Below are positions 34,412-43,882 of a stretch of 64,000 nucleotides of DNA, piece by piece. Position numbers and translations under genes: made by a program. Each line of letters starts with the position of its first letter. The first letter of the stretch is position 1. The notes beneath the pieces were generated by a model, which worked only from the letters and a program-made list of their open reading frames with translations, was not told the origin of the DNA and ran no database searches. The DNA is taken from NCBI GenBank assembly GCA_018674495.1, contig JABHAA010000090.1, forward strand, positions 1-64,000, given 5' to 3'. The DNA comes from Rhodospirillaceae bacterium (GTDB lineage: Bacteria; Pseudomonadota; Alphaproteobacteria; Rhodospirillales; UBA2165).

Positions 34412-36279
34412 CCGGCCAGCCCTCTAATATCCGCAATCTTGCCGAGGTCGAAGCGTTTGAAAAGACGCCGCTGGCCGAGCGTATGCGCGCCCACAATGTC
34501 TTCGATCTTGTGGCCATGGGCGCGGCCTATGATCCCGACAGGGCGGTAATCCATTACCTCCGCCACGCCGATCCGGACGAGACGCCGGAGACACTGAGCT
34601 ATGGTGATTACCTGAAACGCATTCGCCAGGCGGCGAATTTGTTCCACCGGCTGGCGGGTGCAGGCGGCGTCATCGGTGTTCTCCTGCCCATGGTTCCGGA
34701 AAATTATATCACCCTCGCCGCCGGGCCGACGGCGGGCACATTGGCGCCAGTAAACTGGGCTTTGTCGGCGGAAGCCATCGCCGGTGTGATACAAGCGGCT
34801 AAAGTTACGGTGCTGGTGACCCTAGGCCCATCGCCGGAGTTCACCATCTGGGAGACGGCGCAAAAGGTGGCCGAGATGGTGCCCGGCATCACCCATGTTA
34901 TCCAGGTGCAGGGGCCGGGCGGCGAGAAAAGCGCCGATGCCGATTTCAATAGCTTGCTGGACGCCGAGAGCGGCGATGATTTCGATTTCGAGCGGCGCGA
35001 CAGGCCTGAGGCCACCGCCATCTATTGCCCCACCGGCGGCACCACTGGCGCGCCCAAGCTGGCACGGCTGGCGCACGGGGCCATTGCCTATAAGTGCCAT
35101 GTCTATAGCTGGTTCCTGGGCCATGGACCCGAAGACGTGATCTTCGCCGGCACGCCGTTGTTTCATTCCGGCGGCATCGTCAATCGCTCCCTCAGCCCAT
35201 TAAGCCAAGGCATGACCAACGTGATCCTGAGCCCGCATGGGTTCCGCGAAAAAAACACCTATAAAAATTTCTGGAAGCTGGTGGAGAAATTTGGCGCCAC
35301 CGAATTAATCGCCGTGCCGACGGCGCTATCGGCGCTCATGAGCCAGCCGGTGGACGCCGATATTTCGACCCTCAAGCCTTATTCCAACACCGGCTCGGCG
35401 GCGCTTCCCGCCGCTGTCGGGCGCGCCGTCGAAGAAAAATTCGGCGTCATCATGCTGTCCAATTACGGATTGACCGAAAACACAGCCTCCGCCGCCATGC
35501 CGCCCCGCCACGGCCGCCCACGCTACGGATCAAGCGGCATTCGATTGCCTTACACCCAGATCAAGGCGGTGAAGGTTGGTAGCGATGGCGCCTATGAGGC
35601 TGATTGCGCAATCGGCGAGGCCGGGGTGATCGCCATCAAGGGGCCGGGAGTGACCAAGGGCTATGTAGACGAAAGCCTCAACGCCAGCTTGTTCTTCGAA
35701 GGCGGTTGGCTGAATACCGGTGATTTGGGGCGCTTCGACGAAGACGGCTTTATCTGGATCACCGGGCGGCTCAAGGATTTGATTATCAGAGGCGGCAACA
35801 ATATCGATAGCCGCATCATCGACGAGACCTTGCAGGACCACGAAGCGGTGGAGCTGGCCGCCGCCGTCGGCAAGCCTGACAGTTACGCTGGCGAATTGCC
35901 CATCGCCTATGTGCAGTTGAAGCCGGGCGCCGATGCCAGCGCCGAAGACATTCGCCTTTTTGCACGGGAACATATTCCCGAGCGCGGCGCGGCCCCGGCG
36001 GAAATACATATTATCGACAAAATTCCGCTCACCGACGTGGGCAAAATATTCAAGCCGCCCTTGCGCCGGGATGCCGCCGAAAAAGCCTTTGCCGAAGCGC
36101 TGGCAAATTTGGCTGGGCGCGGTATCGGGATTGAAGTCAACGTCGATGATGGCGCCGCCCTAGGCACGCTGGCAACCATCCATCTGACCGGCGCCGACGA
36201 GGGCGCGGCTGCCGAGGCCGCCGAGATCATGTCCGCCTACACCATGCGCCACGAGATCGTGCGGACTGATGGCGGATAA
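34408..36279 (+). CDS. AMP-dependent acyl-CoA synthetase, first of a tandem pair
   Basis: The 623-residue adenylating enzyme shows the P-loop-like motif CPTGGTTGAPKLARL (A3), YGLTENTASA (A5), the hinge region NTGDLGRFDEDGFIWITGR (A7-A8) and the catalytic Lys near the end in VGKIFKPPLRRD (A10). It activates a carboxylic acid as acyl-AMP then acyl-CoA. It has an extended N-terminus and a C-terminal tail of about 60 residues after A10, shared with its neighbour. Start overlaps the crotonase stop (ATGA). Substrate unknown. Confidence 0.9.
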   Translation: MTGQPSNIRNLAEVEAFEKTPLAERMRAHNVFDLVAMGAAYDPDRAVIHYLRHADPDETPETLSYGDYLKRIRQAANLFHRLAGAGGVIGVLLPMVPENYITLAAGPTAGTLAPVNWALSAEAIAGVIQAAKVTVLVTLGPSPEFTIWETAQKVAEMVPGITHVIQVQGPGGEKSADADFNSLLDAESGDDFDFERRDRPEATAIYCPTGGTTGAPKLARLAHGAIAYKCHVYSWFLGHGPEDVIFAGTPLFHSGGIVNRSLSPLSQGMTNVILSPHGFREKNTYKNFWKLVEKFGATELIAVPTALSALMSQPVDADISTLKPYSNTGSAALPAAVGRAVEEKFGVIMLSNYGLTENTASAAMPPRHGRPRYGSSGIRLPYTQIKAVKVGSDGAYEADCAIGEAGVIAIKGPGVTKGYVDESLNASLFFEGGWLNTGDLGRFDEDGFIWITGRLKDLIIRGGNNIDSRIIDETLQDHEAVELAAAVGKPDSYAGELPIAYVQLKPGADASAEDIRLFAREHIPERGAAPAEIHIIDKIPLTDVGKIFKPPLRRDAAEKAFAEALANLAGRGIGIEVNVDDGAALGTLATIHLTGADEGAAAEAAEIMSAYTMRHEIVRTDGG

Positions 36280-38209
36280 GGCGGGCGGGATGCTGCCCAT
36301 GGACCGCTTCGATGCGGATTTCCATGGCGCGGCGGACATCGCGGTCAGCCCCGATAACTATGCGCCCTTGCGCAATCTGGCCGATATCGAACGGATGGAG
36401 CGGGTGCCGTTCGAAGCGCGCGCGCGCCCGCTGTCGAGCTTCGGATTGATCCGCCGGGGCGCCCGGCTCGACCCCACCAAGACGGCGTTGCATGTGTTGC
36501 GGAATGGTGATCCGGCGCAGTCCATCGCCCGCGTCAGCTACGAGGATTTCTTGGGCAACATCATCTGCGCCGCCAACCTGTTCCGCTCGATGGGCGTCGG
36601 CGAGGATAATGCGGTAATGCTGATGCTGCCCAACCTGGCCGAAACCCACTATGCGCTCTGGGGAGCGCAGGTGGCGGGTATCGGCTTTTCCGTCAACTGG
36701 ATGCTGGAGGCATCGCAATTGAACGCCCTGGTGACCGCCGCAAAAGCCAAAGTGCTGATCGCCCTCGGCCCGGCGGATGGCTTTGGGATTTGGGACAAGG
36801 CCCAACGCATCGCCGACGACAGCGATCAGATCGAACACCTGATCCAGGTATCGGCCTTGGGCCAAGCCGATCCGGATGCGCTGGACTTTGCCGCCGCGCT
36901 GAAGGAACAGCCCAACACGCTGACATTCAAGCGGGCCATAAGGCCGGACGATACCGCCATCTATCTGCATACGGGCGGCACCACCGGCGCGCCTAAGATC
37001 GCACGGCTCAAACACAAGGGCATGGCCTATCAGCGTTGGGCCAATTCGTCCATGAAAGGCCTCTGCCGGTGCGATGTGGTATTCGGCGCCGGGCCATTGT
37101 TTCACGCCGGCGGCATTTGCGTCGACAGCCTGCCCTGCTTTGCGAACGGCATGACCATGGTCATTCCCGATCCGTCCGGCTTTCGCAACAAGGCTGTGAT
37201 CCGCAACTACTGGAAGCTGGTCGAGCATTTCGGAATCACATTCCTTAACGGCGTGCCGACGGTGCAGATGGCACTCATGCAGAACCCGCCTTTGGGCGAA
37301 GACATATCCTCATTGCGCAGCTACGGCGGTTCCGGCTCTGGCGCCTTGCCGGCGGAACTGGGCCGCACCATCGAAAACGTCACCGGGACGCGCGTGCTGG
37401 TCACCTATGGCGCCACCGAGTTCACCTGCAACATCTCGATGGCACCCAGGGACGGTGATCCCCGCTACGGCTCATCAGGCATCCGCTGGCCCTACTGCCA
37501 AATCCGCACGGTGCAACTGGGCGCGGACGGCAATATCCTTCGCGATTGCGAGACGGACGAAATCGGCGCCATCGTGGTCAAGGGGCCGAGCATCATCGAC
37601 GGCTATTTGAGCGCCACTGATACCGCCAGCCTGTTCACCGATGACGGCTGGCTCAACAATGGTGATCTGGGGCGCATCGATAAGGACGGCTATCTTTGGG
37701 TGACCGGGCGCGCCAAGGACGTAATCATAAGGGGCGGCCACAATATCGATCCCCGCGTCATCGAAGAAGCTTTGCTCAGCCACGCGGGCGTAGCGCTGGC
37801 CGCCGCCGTCGGCAAGCCGGACGCTTACGCCGGCGAATTGCCGGTGGCCTATGTACAGCTTGCCCCCGGCGCCAACGCAGGCGCAGACGAGATCGCCGAT
37901 CATGTGCGCGGGGTTATCGCCGAGCGCGCCGGCAATCCGGTGGATATCTGGTTCATGGACGCGTTGCCGCAAACCGCGGTGGGCAAAATCTACAAGCCGG
38001 CGCTGCGCCTGGATGCGGCGCGCCGGGCCTTCGAAGCGGCGCTGGCGCCGTTGGCAACATCGATAGACGTGGACGTGGCCGCCCATCCGGTGCATGGCAC
38101 CCTGGCGATTGTGACAGCGCCGGCGGCAGAGCGGGCGACGCTGGAAAGCGAAATTGATGCGATCCTCGGCGCCTATGCCATCGCCCACGAGATCGAATGG
38201 GTGGGTTAG
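36269..38209 (+). CDS. AMP-dependent acyl-CoA synthetase, second of a tandem pair
   Basis: The 646-residue protein is a clear paralogue of its upstream neighbour: same order of motifs, LHTGGTTGAPKIARL (A3), YGATEFTCN (A5), NNGDLGRIDKDGYLWVTGR (A7-A8), VGKIYKPALRLD (A10), and the same C-terminal tail region. The A5 motif differs (ATEFTCN versus LTENTASA), which suggests a different acid substrate. It overlaps the first synthetase by 11 bp, so the duplication is old and operon-bound. Convergent with the PLP enzyme, overlapping 4 bp. Confidence 0.9.
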   Translation: MADKAGGMLPMDRFDADFHGAADIAVSPDNYAPLRNLADIERMERVPFEARARPLSSFGLIRRGARLDPTKTALHVLRNGDPAQSIARVSYEDFLGNIICAANLFRSMGVGEDNAVMLMLPNLAETHYALWGAQVAGIGFSVNWMLEASQLNALVTAAKAKVLIALGPADGFGIWDKAQRIADDSDQIEHLIQVSALGQADPDALDFAAALKEQPNTLTFKRAIRPDDTAIYLHTGGTTGAPKIARLKHKGMAYQRWANSSMKGLCRCDVVFGAGPLFHAGGICVDSLPCFANGMTMVIPDPSGFRNKAVIRNYWKLVEHFGITFLNGVPTVQMALMQNPPLGEDISSLRSYGGSGSGALPAELGRTIENVTGTRVLVTYGATEFTCNISMAPRDGDPRYGSSGIRWPYCQIRTVQLGADGNILRDCETDEIGAIVVKGPSIIDGYLSATDTASLFTDDGWLNNGDLGRIDKDGYLWVTGRAKDVIIRGGHNIDPRVIEEALLSHAGVALAAAVGKPDAYAGELPVAYVQLAPGANAGADEIADHVRGVIAERAGNPVDIWFMDALPQTAVGKIYKPALRLDAARRAFEAALAPLATSIDVDVAAHPVHGTLAIVTAPAAERATLESEIDAILGAYAIAHEIEWVG

Positions 38210-39357
38210 AGCACGCCGCGCGCATCGATGGGCCAGATATCCACCAGCTTATCACCGCGCACACAATGCAGGTAGTTGTGCAGATTGACCGTCGGATCGC
38301 AGTGCGGCGTGATCAGGTTGACCGGCGCGCCCAGTTCCGGCGCCAAATTGCCTGGCCCCAGCACGATCTTGCCATGCTCGTCGCCGAAGCGGTCATAAAT
38401 GCTACCGCTTAATTCGGGATCGGCGACCTTCGGCTTGGGGCCGTCGGTGGCGAAGCTCTTGTAGCCACCATTGATGGTGACAAACCCATCGGCGTTGTTG
38501 CTGACCACGGTGCATTGCATCAGCAGCGAAGTCTGGAACGGAATATTGCCGGCAATGGGCATGCTGACTTCGTTATATTCCACATCCATGAAAATGTAAG
38601 AGCCGGTCTGGTGTTCGGTGAAGATGCCGGTTTCGATATCGATTACCAACGAGCCGGTGCCGCCGCCGGTCACGATGGCCGGCGGCAGACCGGCGGCGCC
38701 AAGTGCTTCGATGACCGTTTTGAGGTGCGCCAGTTGTTCACCGTAGACTTGGCGGCGCTCGGTCAAATCATTGATATGCTGGACCCGGCCCGAATAAGCC
38801 TGAACGCCCCGGTAGGTGAGATTGGGCGCCTCCGATATCATGCGCGCGAGGGCGACGGCATCTTCGGGCGCCGCAACGCCGGTGCGCTGCATACCGATAT
38901 CGATATCTACCAGAACCTCCAACGGCTGGGCCAGCGCCTCCGCCGCTTCCGATATAGCGCGCAAATTAACCGGGTTGTCGGCGACCAGCTTGAAACGCCG
39001 GGCGCTACCCGCCAGCTTGATCATGCGCCCGATGCGCGCTGCGCCGACCACCGGCGAGGTGATCAGCACCCCGTCGATCCCAGCACCGACCATCACTTCG
39101 GCTTCGTGCAGGGTGGCGCAACAGACGCCGACGGCGCCCGCTTCCGCCTGGCGCTTGGCTATCTCGGAACATTTATGGGTCTTGGCGTGGGGGCGCATGC
39201 GCAGACCCGCCTCGCCGCAGATACGTTGATGGCGAAGGAGGTTGGTTTCGAACTTATCCAGATCGACAACCAAAGCCGGTGTCAGTAGCGCCCGGCGCGA
39301 GCCCGGCACTTCGATCAGGCCTTCGTTGGGGCCCAGATCAGTTTCCGCCGGAGACAT
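38206..39357 (-). CDS. DSD1/D-threonine aldolase family PLP-dependent enzyme
   Basis: The 383-residue fold-type III PLP enzyme has the Schiff-base lysine at position 59 in MRPHAKTHKCSEI, the same number as in Alcaligenes D-threonine aldolase. The C-terminal metal motif PHCDPTVNLH matches the His and Asp that bind Mn/Mg in that family. It could cleave D-threonine or other D-3-hydroxyaspartate-type amino acids to glycine or glyoxylate plus aldehyde, or dehydrate D-serine. The start at 39357 lies 20 bp inside the upstream GFA gene; longer readings overlap it fully and are not homologous. Confidence 0.87.
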   Translation of the reverse strand: MSPAETDLGPNEGLIEVPGSRRALLTPALVVDLDKFETNLLRHQRICGEAGLRMRPHAKTHKCSEIAKRQAEAGAVGVCCATLHEAEVMVGAGIDGVLITSPVVGAARIGRMIKLAGSARRFKLVADNPVNLRAISEAAEALAQPLEVLVDIDIGMQRTGVAAPEDAVALARMISEAPNLTYRGVQAYSGRVQHINDLTERRQVYGEQLAHLKTVIEALGAAGLPPAIVTGGGTGSLVIDIETGIFTEHQTGSYIFMDVEYNEVSMPIAGNIPFQTSLLMQCTVVSNNADGFVTINGGYKSFATDGPKPKVADPELSGSIYDRFGDEHGKIVLGPGNLAPELGAPVNLITPHCDPTVNLHNYLHCVRGDKLVDIWPIDARGVL

Positions 39358-39796
39358 GCGCGTCCCACAAGGCATTGAGCGCCGCCGGGTCTTCCGGCGC
39401 TTTTTCGAATTTCGGCAATCCGTCGTTGAAGGGATACCAGGCCTGCGCGCTCCGGGTCCAGATGTGGGCGACCGGCTCGAACCAATTGGGATCATCCAGG
39501 CTGCCGTACCGCAGGACCACCACGGGCCCGCCGACGCCACCGCCAAAACGGGTGCCACAGGTGGCGCAAAAGAGGCCCGTCTTGACGCGACCGCTGTCGG
39601 CGATGGTATCGAAGGTTGCCGGCTCGCCTTTGGTTATTTGGAAATCCTCGGCCATGACGCGCACCGATATGCCGAAAGCGCTGGCCGAGACTTTCTGGCA
39701 CTCGGTGCAATGGCATGTATAGACGGTGGCAGGCTCGGCGTTGAATTCATAACGAATGGTGCCGCAAAGGCAGCCGCCGGTATAGGGCGCGGGCAT
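39338..39796 (-). CDS. GFA (glutathione-dependent formaldehyde-activating) family zinc protein
   Basis: The 152-residue protein has the GFA/CENP-V zinc-binding cysteines: GGCLCGTIRYE, CHCTECQKVSASAFG and LFCATCGTRFGG. The name comes from Gfa, which was proposed to join formaldehyde to glutathione, but most members are only predicted. Its stop overlaps the start of the PLP aldolase by 20 bp, so they are expressed together. It is a distant paralogue of the gene at 50821-51249. An aldehyde-detoxifying role next to an aldolase is plausible inference. Confidence 0.85.
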   Translation of the reverse strand: MPAPYTGGCLCGTIRYEFNAEPATVYTCHCTECQKVSASAFGISVRVMAEDFQITKGEPATFDTIADSGRVKTGLFCATCGTRFGGGVGGPVVVLRYGSLDDPNWFEPVAHIWTRSAQAWYPFNDGLPKFEKAPEDPAALNALWDAHVSGGN

Positions 39797-39869
39797 ATCG
39801 GGTCTCCGGGGTAATTCAAGCTGGCATCAGTGTGCCCAATTCCGGACCGCGTTCCAAGCTGGAACCGCT

Positions 39870-41180
39870 CTAGCCGCCGCCGAACATTGTGTTGGGCAGC
39901 CACAATGCGATCTGCGGGAAGGCGACGAGGAACACCAGGCACACACCCATAGCCAGCCAGAACGGCCAGATGCCGCGGAATATGGTGCCCATGGGCACAT
40001 CCGGCGCGACACTTTTGACGACGAACACATTAACCCCCACCGGCGGTGAGATCAGTCCCATCTCAAGCACAATAACGACAACCACGCCGAACCAGATCGG
40101 ATCAAGCCCCATGGCGACAATCACCGGAAAGGTGATGTGCAGGGTCAAAACCAGCATGGCGAGGCCTTCGAGGAAAGTGCCGAGGGCGATGTAGGTCACC
40201 AGGATTATGATCAAAACACCAAGCTGGCCGACATCAAGACCGACCAAAAAAGTTACCAGATTTGATGGGATTTGGGTCAATGCCATGAACGGAATAAAGA
40301 CGAAGGCGCCGATCAGGATCATGAACACGGTCGCCGTGGTCTGCAGGGTCTGCAATATGACAAATTGTAATTTTTGCCGATCGAGGGCCCCCCGGGCAAA
40401 GGATATGACAAGGGTTAAAAACGCGCCGACGCCGGCGGCTTCGACCGGCGTGAATACTCCTAAATAGATGCCGCCGATGGTTACCGCGACGATGCCGACG
40501 ATGGCGCTGGCCTGCTTCAAAGTCGCTAGTCGTTGCGCCAGATCGGCTTTTGGGCCCGGCGGGCCGGCTTCGGGCCGGCGCCTGGTGACGATGTATATCG
40601 CAATAAGAAACAACGCCGTGAGCAGCAATCCAGGCAAGACGCCGGCCATGAACAGCCTGCCGATAGATTGTTCGGTTAGAATGGCAAAAATAATCATGCC
40701 CGTGGAAGGCGGTATCAAAATGCCAAGTGTGCCACCGGCGGCAACCGCCCCGGTCGCCAGGCTGTCATCATAATTGTAGCGCTTCATTTCTGGAATGGCG
40801 ACGCGGCCCATAGTCACTGCCGAAGCGATGGATGATCCGCTCATCGCCGCGAAACCAGCACAGCCGACGATCGTCGCCGATGCCAGTCCGCCGCGCCGGT
40901 GCCCAACCCAAGCGTAGGCGGCTTCGTAAAGATCCCTCGACATGCCGGAAACACCGGCGAGGTTCCCCATCAGCACGAATAACGGCACAACAATCAAAGT
41001 GCCGGTGGTGGTGATTTCAAACGCTTCGCCGCCGAGGGTAGAGAGCGCTGCTTCCCAGCCGCTGATGGCAATTGTGCCGACAAAGCCGATGATCAACATG
41101 GTCATGGCAACGGGCATACGCAGCGCCAGCAGCACAAACAGCGCAATAATCCCGATCGTGCCAATCGCCGTTACGGACAT
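39870..41180 (-). CDS. dctM: TRAP transporter large permease (DctM type)
   Basis: The 436-residue, roughly 12-helix protein matches the DctM family: PVAMTMLIIGFVGTI, VVPLFVLMGNLAGVSGMSRD, AAMSGSSIASAVTMGRVAIP and GGTLGILIPPSTGMIIFAIL. It is the ion-coupled transport subunit of the tripartite system encoded with the DctQ (17 bp upstream) and DctP genes. The C-terminal helix region with LISPPVGVNVFVV is also typical. The transported acid cannot be read out. Confidence 0.94.
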   Translation of the reverse strand: MSVTAIGTIGIIALFVLLALRMPVAMTMLIIGFVGTIAISGWEAALSTLGGEAFEITTTGTLIVVPLFVLMGNLAGVSGMSRDLYEAAYAWVGHRRGGLASATIVGCAGFAAMSGSSIASAVTMGRVAIPEMKRYNYDDSLATGAVAAGGTLGILIPPSTGMIIFAILTEQSIGRLFMAGVLPGLLLTALFLIAIYIVTRRRPEAGPPGPKADLAQRLATLKQASAIVGIVAVTIGGIYLGVFTPVEAAGVGAFLTLVISFARGALDRQKLQFVILQTLQTTATVFMILIGAFVFIPFMALTQIPSNLVTFLVGLDVGQLGVLIIILVTYIALGTFLEGLAMLVLTLHITFPVIVAMGLDPIWFGVVVVIVLEMGLISPPVGVNVFVVKSVAPDVPMGTIFRGIWPFWLAMGVCLVFLVAFPQIALWLPNTMFGGG

Positions 41181-41197
41181 CCTAAGAAAGCACCTTT

Positions 41198-41755
41198 TTA
41201 CACATCGTCCATGGTTCCGACACGGTGGCGAACCTCGCCGCCCTGGAGGTGAACATAAATTTCAAACGAAAGGACGATGAGGTAGAGCGCCATCCCAAAC
41301 GCCAATAGGTAGAAATACGGCCCGAAAGGAATGGTCAGAGTATACGAAGCTTCGCCGTATTCGGCGGCGGTCATGCCGCTTTCAACCAACTGTACGGTCA
41401 GAACAGCCATCATGATGGCGCCCAACACCTTCACCAATATATCGGTCCAGCGTGTAAACCGGGGACCGGTGACGGTGCCCAATAACTCGACCGCGACCTG
41501 GCCGCCGGTGCGCCCGCTTTGGGCGACCGAGAACGTGACCACCGTGAGCAGTAAGATTTGCGTGATATCGGCAACACCGAATATGGGTGAATTCAGGATA
41601 TAGCGGAAGCCGACAGCGGTAACCGTCGTCAAGCAAAGTGCAATCACCATGATCCCGCCGAGATAAAGCGCCAGGGGGCGGACCACGGCATCGACTTTAC
41701 CAAGTATGCGGTCCGCCTCGCTTTCGCCCAAAGGCACCTTGCCACTCTCACCCAT
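41198..41755 (-). CDS. dctQ: TRAP transporter small permease (DctQ type)
   Basis: A 185-residue protein with four predicted helices. The segment VTAVGFRYILNSPIFGVADI is the DctQ signature, in which an aromatic-Arg-Tyr block precedes a helix followed by ADI/DE. It lies between the binding protein (22 bp upstream) and large permease in the order P-Q-M. A hydrophilic N-terminus of about 25 residues is longer than usual. Confidence 0.9.
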   Translation of the reverse strand: MGESGKVPLGESEADRILGKVDAVVRPLALYLGGIMVIALCLTTVTAVGFRYILNSPIFGVADITQILLLTVVTFSVAQSGRTGGQVAVELLGTVTGPRFTRWTDILVKVLGAIMMAVLTVQLVESGMTAAEYGEASYTLTIPFGPYFYLLAFGMALYLIVLSFEIYVHLQGGEVRHRVGTMDDV

Positions 41756-41777
41756 AACGAACTACGTGCCTTAATCG

Positions 41778-42806
41778 CTACTTGGTAACCGCTGCATAGA
41801 TGGCGCGCACTGGAATACCCTTGGCTTCGTTTTTCGCCAAGAATGCTTCGACGGACTTGGCGGAAGCTGCGTTAAATTTAGCCGCCTCGGCAGGGCTGAG
41901 ATCATGAACTTTGATCCCGACATCGCCTTTTCGCGCACGTTTTTCGGCAACCAGATCTGGTTGCGCCCAGCCGTGGGCGACGTCGATACTCCACTGCTGG
42001 CCGGTCAGGCCGTCGATTGCCGCTTTGCTTTTCGCCGGCAAACCGTTCCAAACTTTTTTGTTCATGCCAACCCAGAACACGGTCGTCGGCGCTTTCATGC
42101 CGAAAGTAACGAACTTGACCGATTCGGAGAACCGCCATGGATTGAAAAGCGCGTTAATCGCGGTATATGAGCCATCGACCACGCCTTTGTTGAGTGCGTC
42201 GTAAACGCCGGTGATGGGAATAAAGATGCCGGATGCCCCCCAACCGTTCATCAACAGGACCGAGCCGGAATCAGAGGCGCGAATTTTCATTCCCTTCACA
42301 TCGCTGAGTTTTTTAATCAGTTTTGTTCGCGACAGAATAACCGGCGGTGTATTGGCCCAAAGACCCATAACCTTGATCTTTGTATATTCGGAAGCCAGAT
42401 GCTTGTCATAAATGGCCCACATTTTCTTGGTGATTCCGACCGCTGTTTCACCGACACCCGGCTGGTTAAGGACCATCGAGCGGGGAAAGATTGACGCCGT
42501 GTTTCCCTGAATACCAAAAGCAATTTCTGCGACATTCGTGTTGACGCGCTTGAATTGCTGGACCGGGCCTTTGCCCAATTGTCCGGATGCAAAAAGTTTC
42601 GCCGTGGTTTCACCGCCGGTCGCCTTGCCGATGGCTTTGGCGAGGTTGGTGAAGACAACCCGGTTGAGATAATGCGGAGGCCCCATGAAGGTCGCAATCT
42701 TCAATTCCTTGGCGCCTGCCGGAGATAGCGGCGCGGTCATCGCAAATGTAAAGGCGGCAGCCGTTACGGCGGCGGAAGTCAGCAATGTGGTTCTCGTCGA
42801 GGACAT
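41778..42806 (-). CDS. dctP: TRAP transporter solute-binding protein (DctP type)
   Basis: The 342-residue protein has a Sec signal peptide (hydrophobic AAVTAAAFTFAMTAPLS, cleavage likely after AGA|KE). The mature part follows the DctP pattern: HYLNRVVFTNLAKAIGKATG, LFASGQLGKGPVQQFKRVN, then KKLSDVKGMKIRASDSGS, where the Arg of KIRA binds the ligand carboxylate. It feeds the DctQM permease encoded next. A 152 bp upstream gap with a low-GC stretch should contain the promoter. The ligand is probably a carboxylic acid. Confidence 0.92.
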   Translation of the reverse strand: MSSTRTTLLTSAAVTAAAFTFAMTAPLSPAGAKELKIATFMGPPHYLNRVVFTNLAKAIGKATGGETTAKLFASGQLGKGPVQQFKRVNTNVAEIAFGIQGNTASIFPRSMVLNQPGVGETAVGITKKMWAIYDKHLASEYTKIKVMGLWANTPPVILSRTKLIKKLSDVKGMKIRASDSGSVLLMNGWGASGIFIPITGVYDALNKGVVDGSYTAINALFNPWRFSESVKFVTFGMKAPTTVFWVGMNKKVWNGLPAKSKAAIDGLTGQQWSIDVAHGWAQPDLVAEKRARKGDVGIKVHDLSPAEAAKFNAASAKSVEAFLAKNEAKGIPVRAIYAAVTK

Positions 42807-42958
42807 GATTTATCTCCCAAAAAATCGTTGCGTGTGAAAGCAAAATTCCTGCGCTTAGATATTGTTGGACAATTAATGTCAGTATTAATTTGCAGCCTAC
42901 CGCCCTTTAGGTTCCTGTCAATGTTCCTCTGGCCACAAATGTGTGAAGTGAACCGGGG

Positions 42959-43768
42959 TTATTTACCGCGCAAATAGATAATCCAATAGACCAGAGCGAC
43001 AAAGACGCTGCCGCCGACGATATTGCCGAGGGTCACCGGCACCAGATTGCCGATAAACCCGCTGACCGTGATGGCGTCTGCGCCAGCCAGCCAGCCAGCC
43101 GGGATCAGATACATATTGGCGACGGAATGCTCGAAGCCAAGGGCGACAAAAGCCGAGATCGGAAAGATGATCGCCAGGATCTTACCACTGACCGTGTGCG
43201 CGGCGAAACACAACCAGACCGCCATGCATACCAGCGCATTGCAGAGCACGCCGCGAAAGAAAGCCTCGGCAAACGGCAACGCCACCTTGGCTTCGGCAAT
43301 TTTCATGGCCGTCGCCGCCATCTGGCCGTCGCCGGCGCTCATGACGCCGGACAAAGATATGATAACCGCCGCCGCCACCGATCCGGCAAAATTGCCCACA
43401 TAGACTAAGGCCCAGTTGCGCAACAGCTTGGCTGTGGTTGTTTTGCGACCGGCCCAGGCCATGGCGATCAGATTGTTACCGGTGAACAATTCGGCGCCGG
43501 CGATCACCACCAGAATCAGGCCGAGGGAAAAGGCCAGCCCGCCCAACGCCCTGGACGGCCCGAAGCCAAGCCCATGGCCGGTCATCACCATGGTGAAATA
43601 CATGGCGCCGAAAGCAATGAAGGCGCCGGCCAGAACACTAAGCGCCAAAGTCGGCAGGATCGCCATGTCTACCTTGGCGAGGCCAGCGGTTTCCACCCGC
43701 CGGGCGATCTCGGCGGGAGCATAGGCATCGATGTTAATCTGGCTGGTCGTTTGATCGGATTGGCTCAT
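42959..43768 (-). CDS. formate/nitrite transporter (FNT) family channel
   Basis: The 269-residue, six-helix protein has the FNT hallmarks: AGAFIAFGAMYFTMV, AELFTGNNLIAMAW (the second omega-type loop region), the central filter region FRGVLCNALVCMAVWLCFAA and FGFEHSVANMYLIPAGWLAG written here as ALGFEHSVANMYLIP, which holds the conserved His. It conducts formate, nitrite or related small anions. The start at 43768 has AGGGGAG upstream; the longer open reading is antisense to the divergent DMT gene. Oxalate breakdown by Frc/Oxc in this window releases formate, a plausible substrate. Confidence 0.9.
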   Translation of the reverse strand: MSQSDQTTSQINIDAYAPAEIARRVETAGLAKVDMAILPTLALSVLAGAFIAFGAMYFTMVMTGHGLGFGPSRALGGLAFSLGLILVVIAGAELFTGNNLIAMAWAGRKTTTAKLLRNWALVYVGNFAGSVAAAVIISLSGVMSAGDGQMAATAMKIAEAKVALPFAEAFFRGVLCNALVCMAVWLCFAAHTVSGKILAIIFPISAFVALGFEHSVANMYLIPAGWLAGADAITVSGFIGNLVPVTLGNIVGGSVFVALVYWIIYLRGK

Positions 43769-43882
43769 GGCGGCTCCCCTTTGAAGCGATTGAGGCGTCA
43801 ATATAGCCGAAATCCAACAGAACAACGAATTCGGTTGGCCGGCCTGTTTGACCGCGAACCGGACGGGCTGTACTGGGATTGC

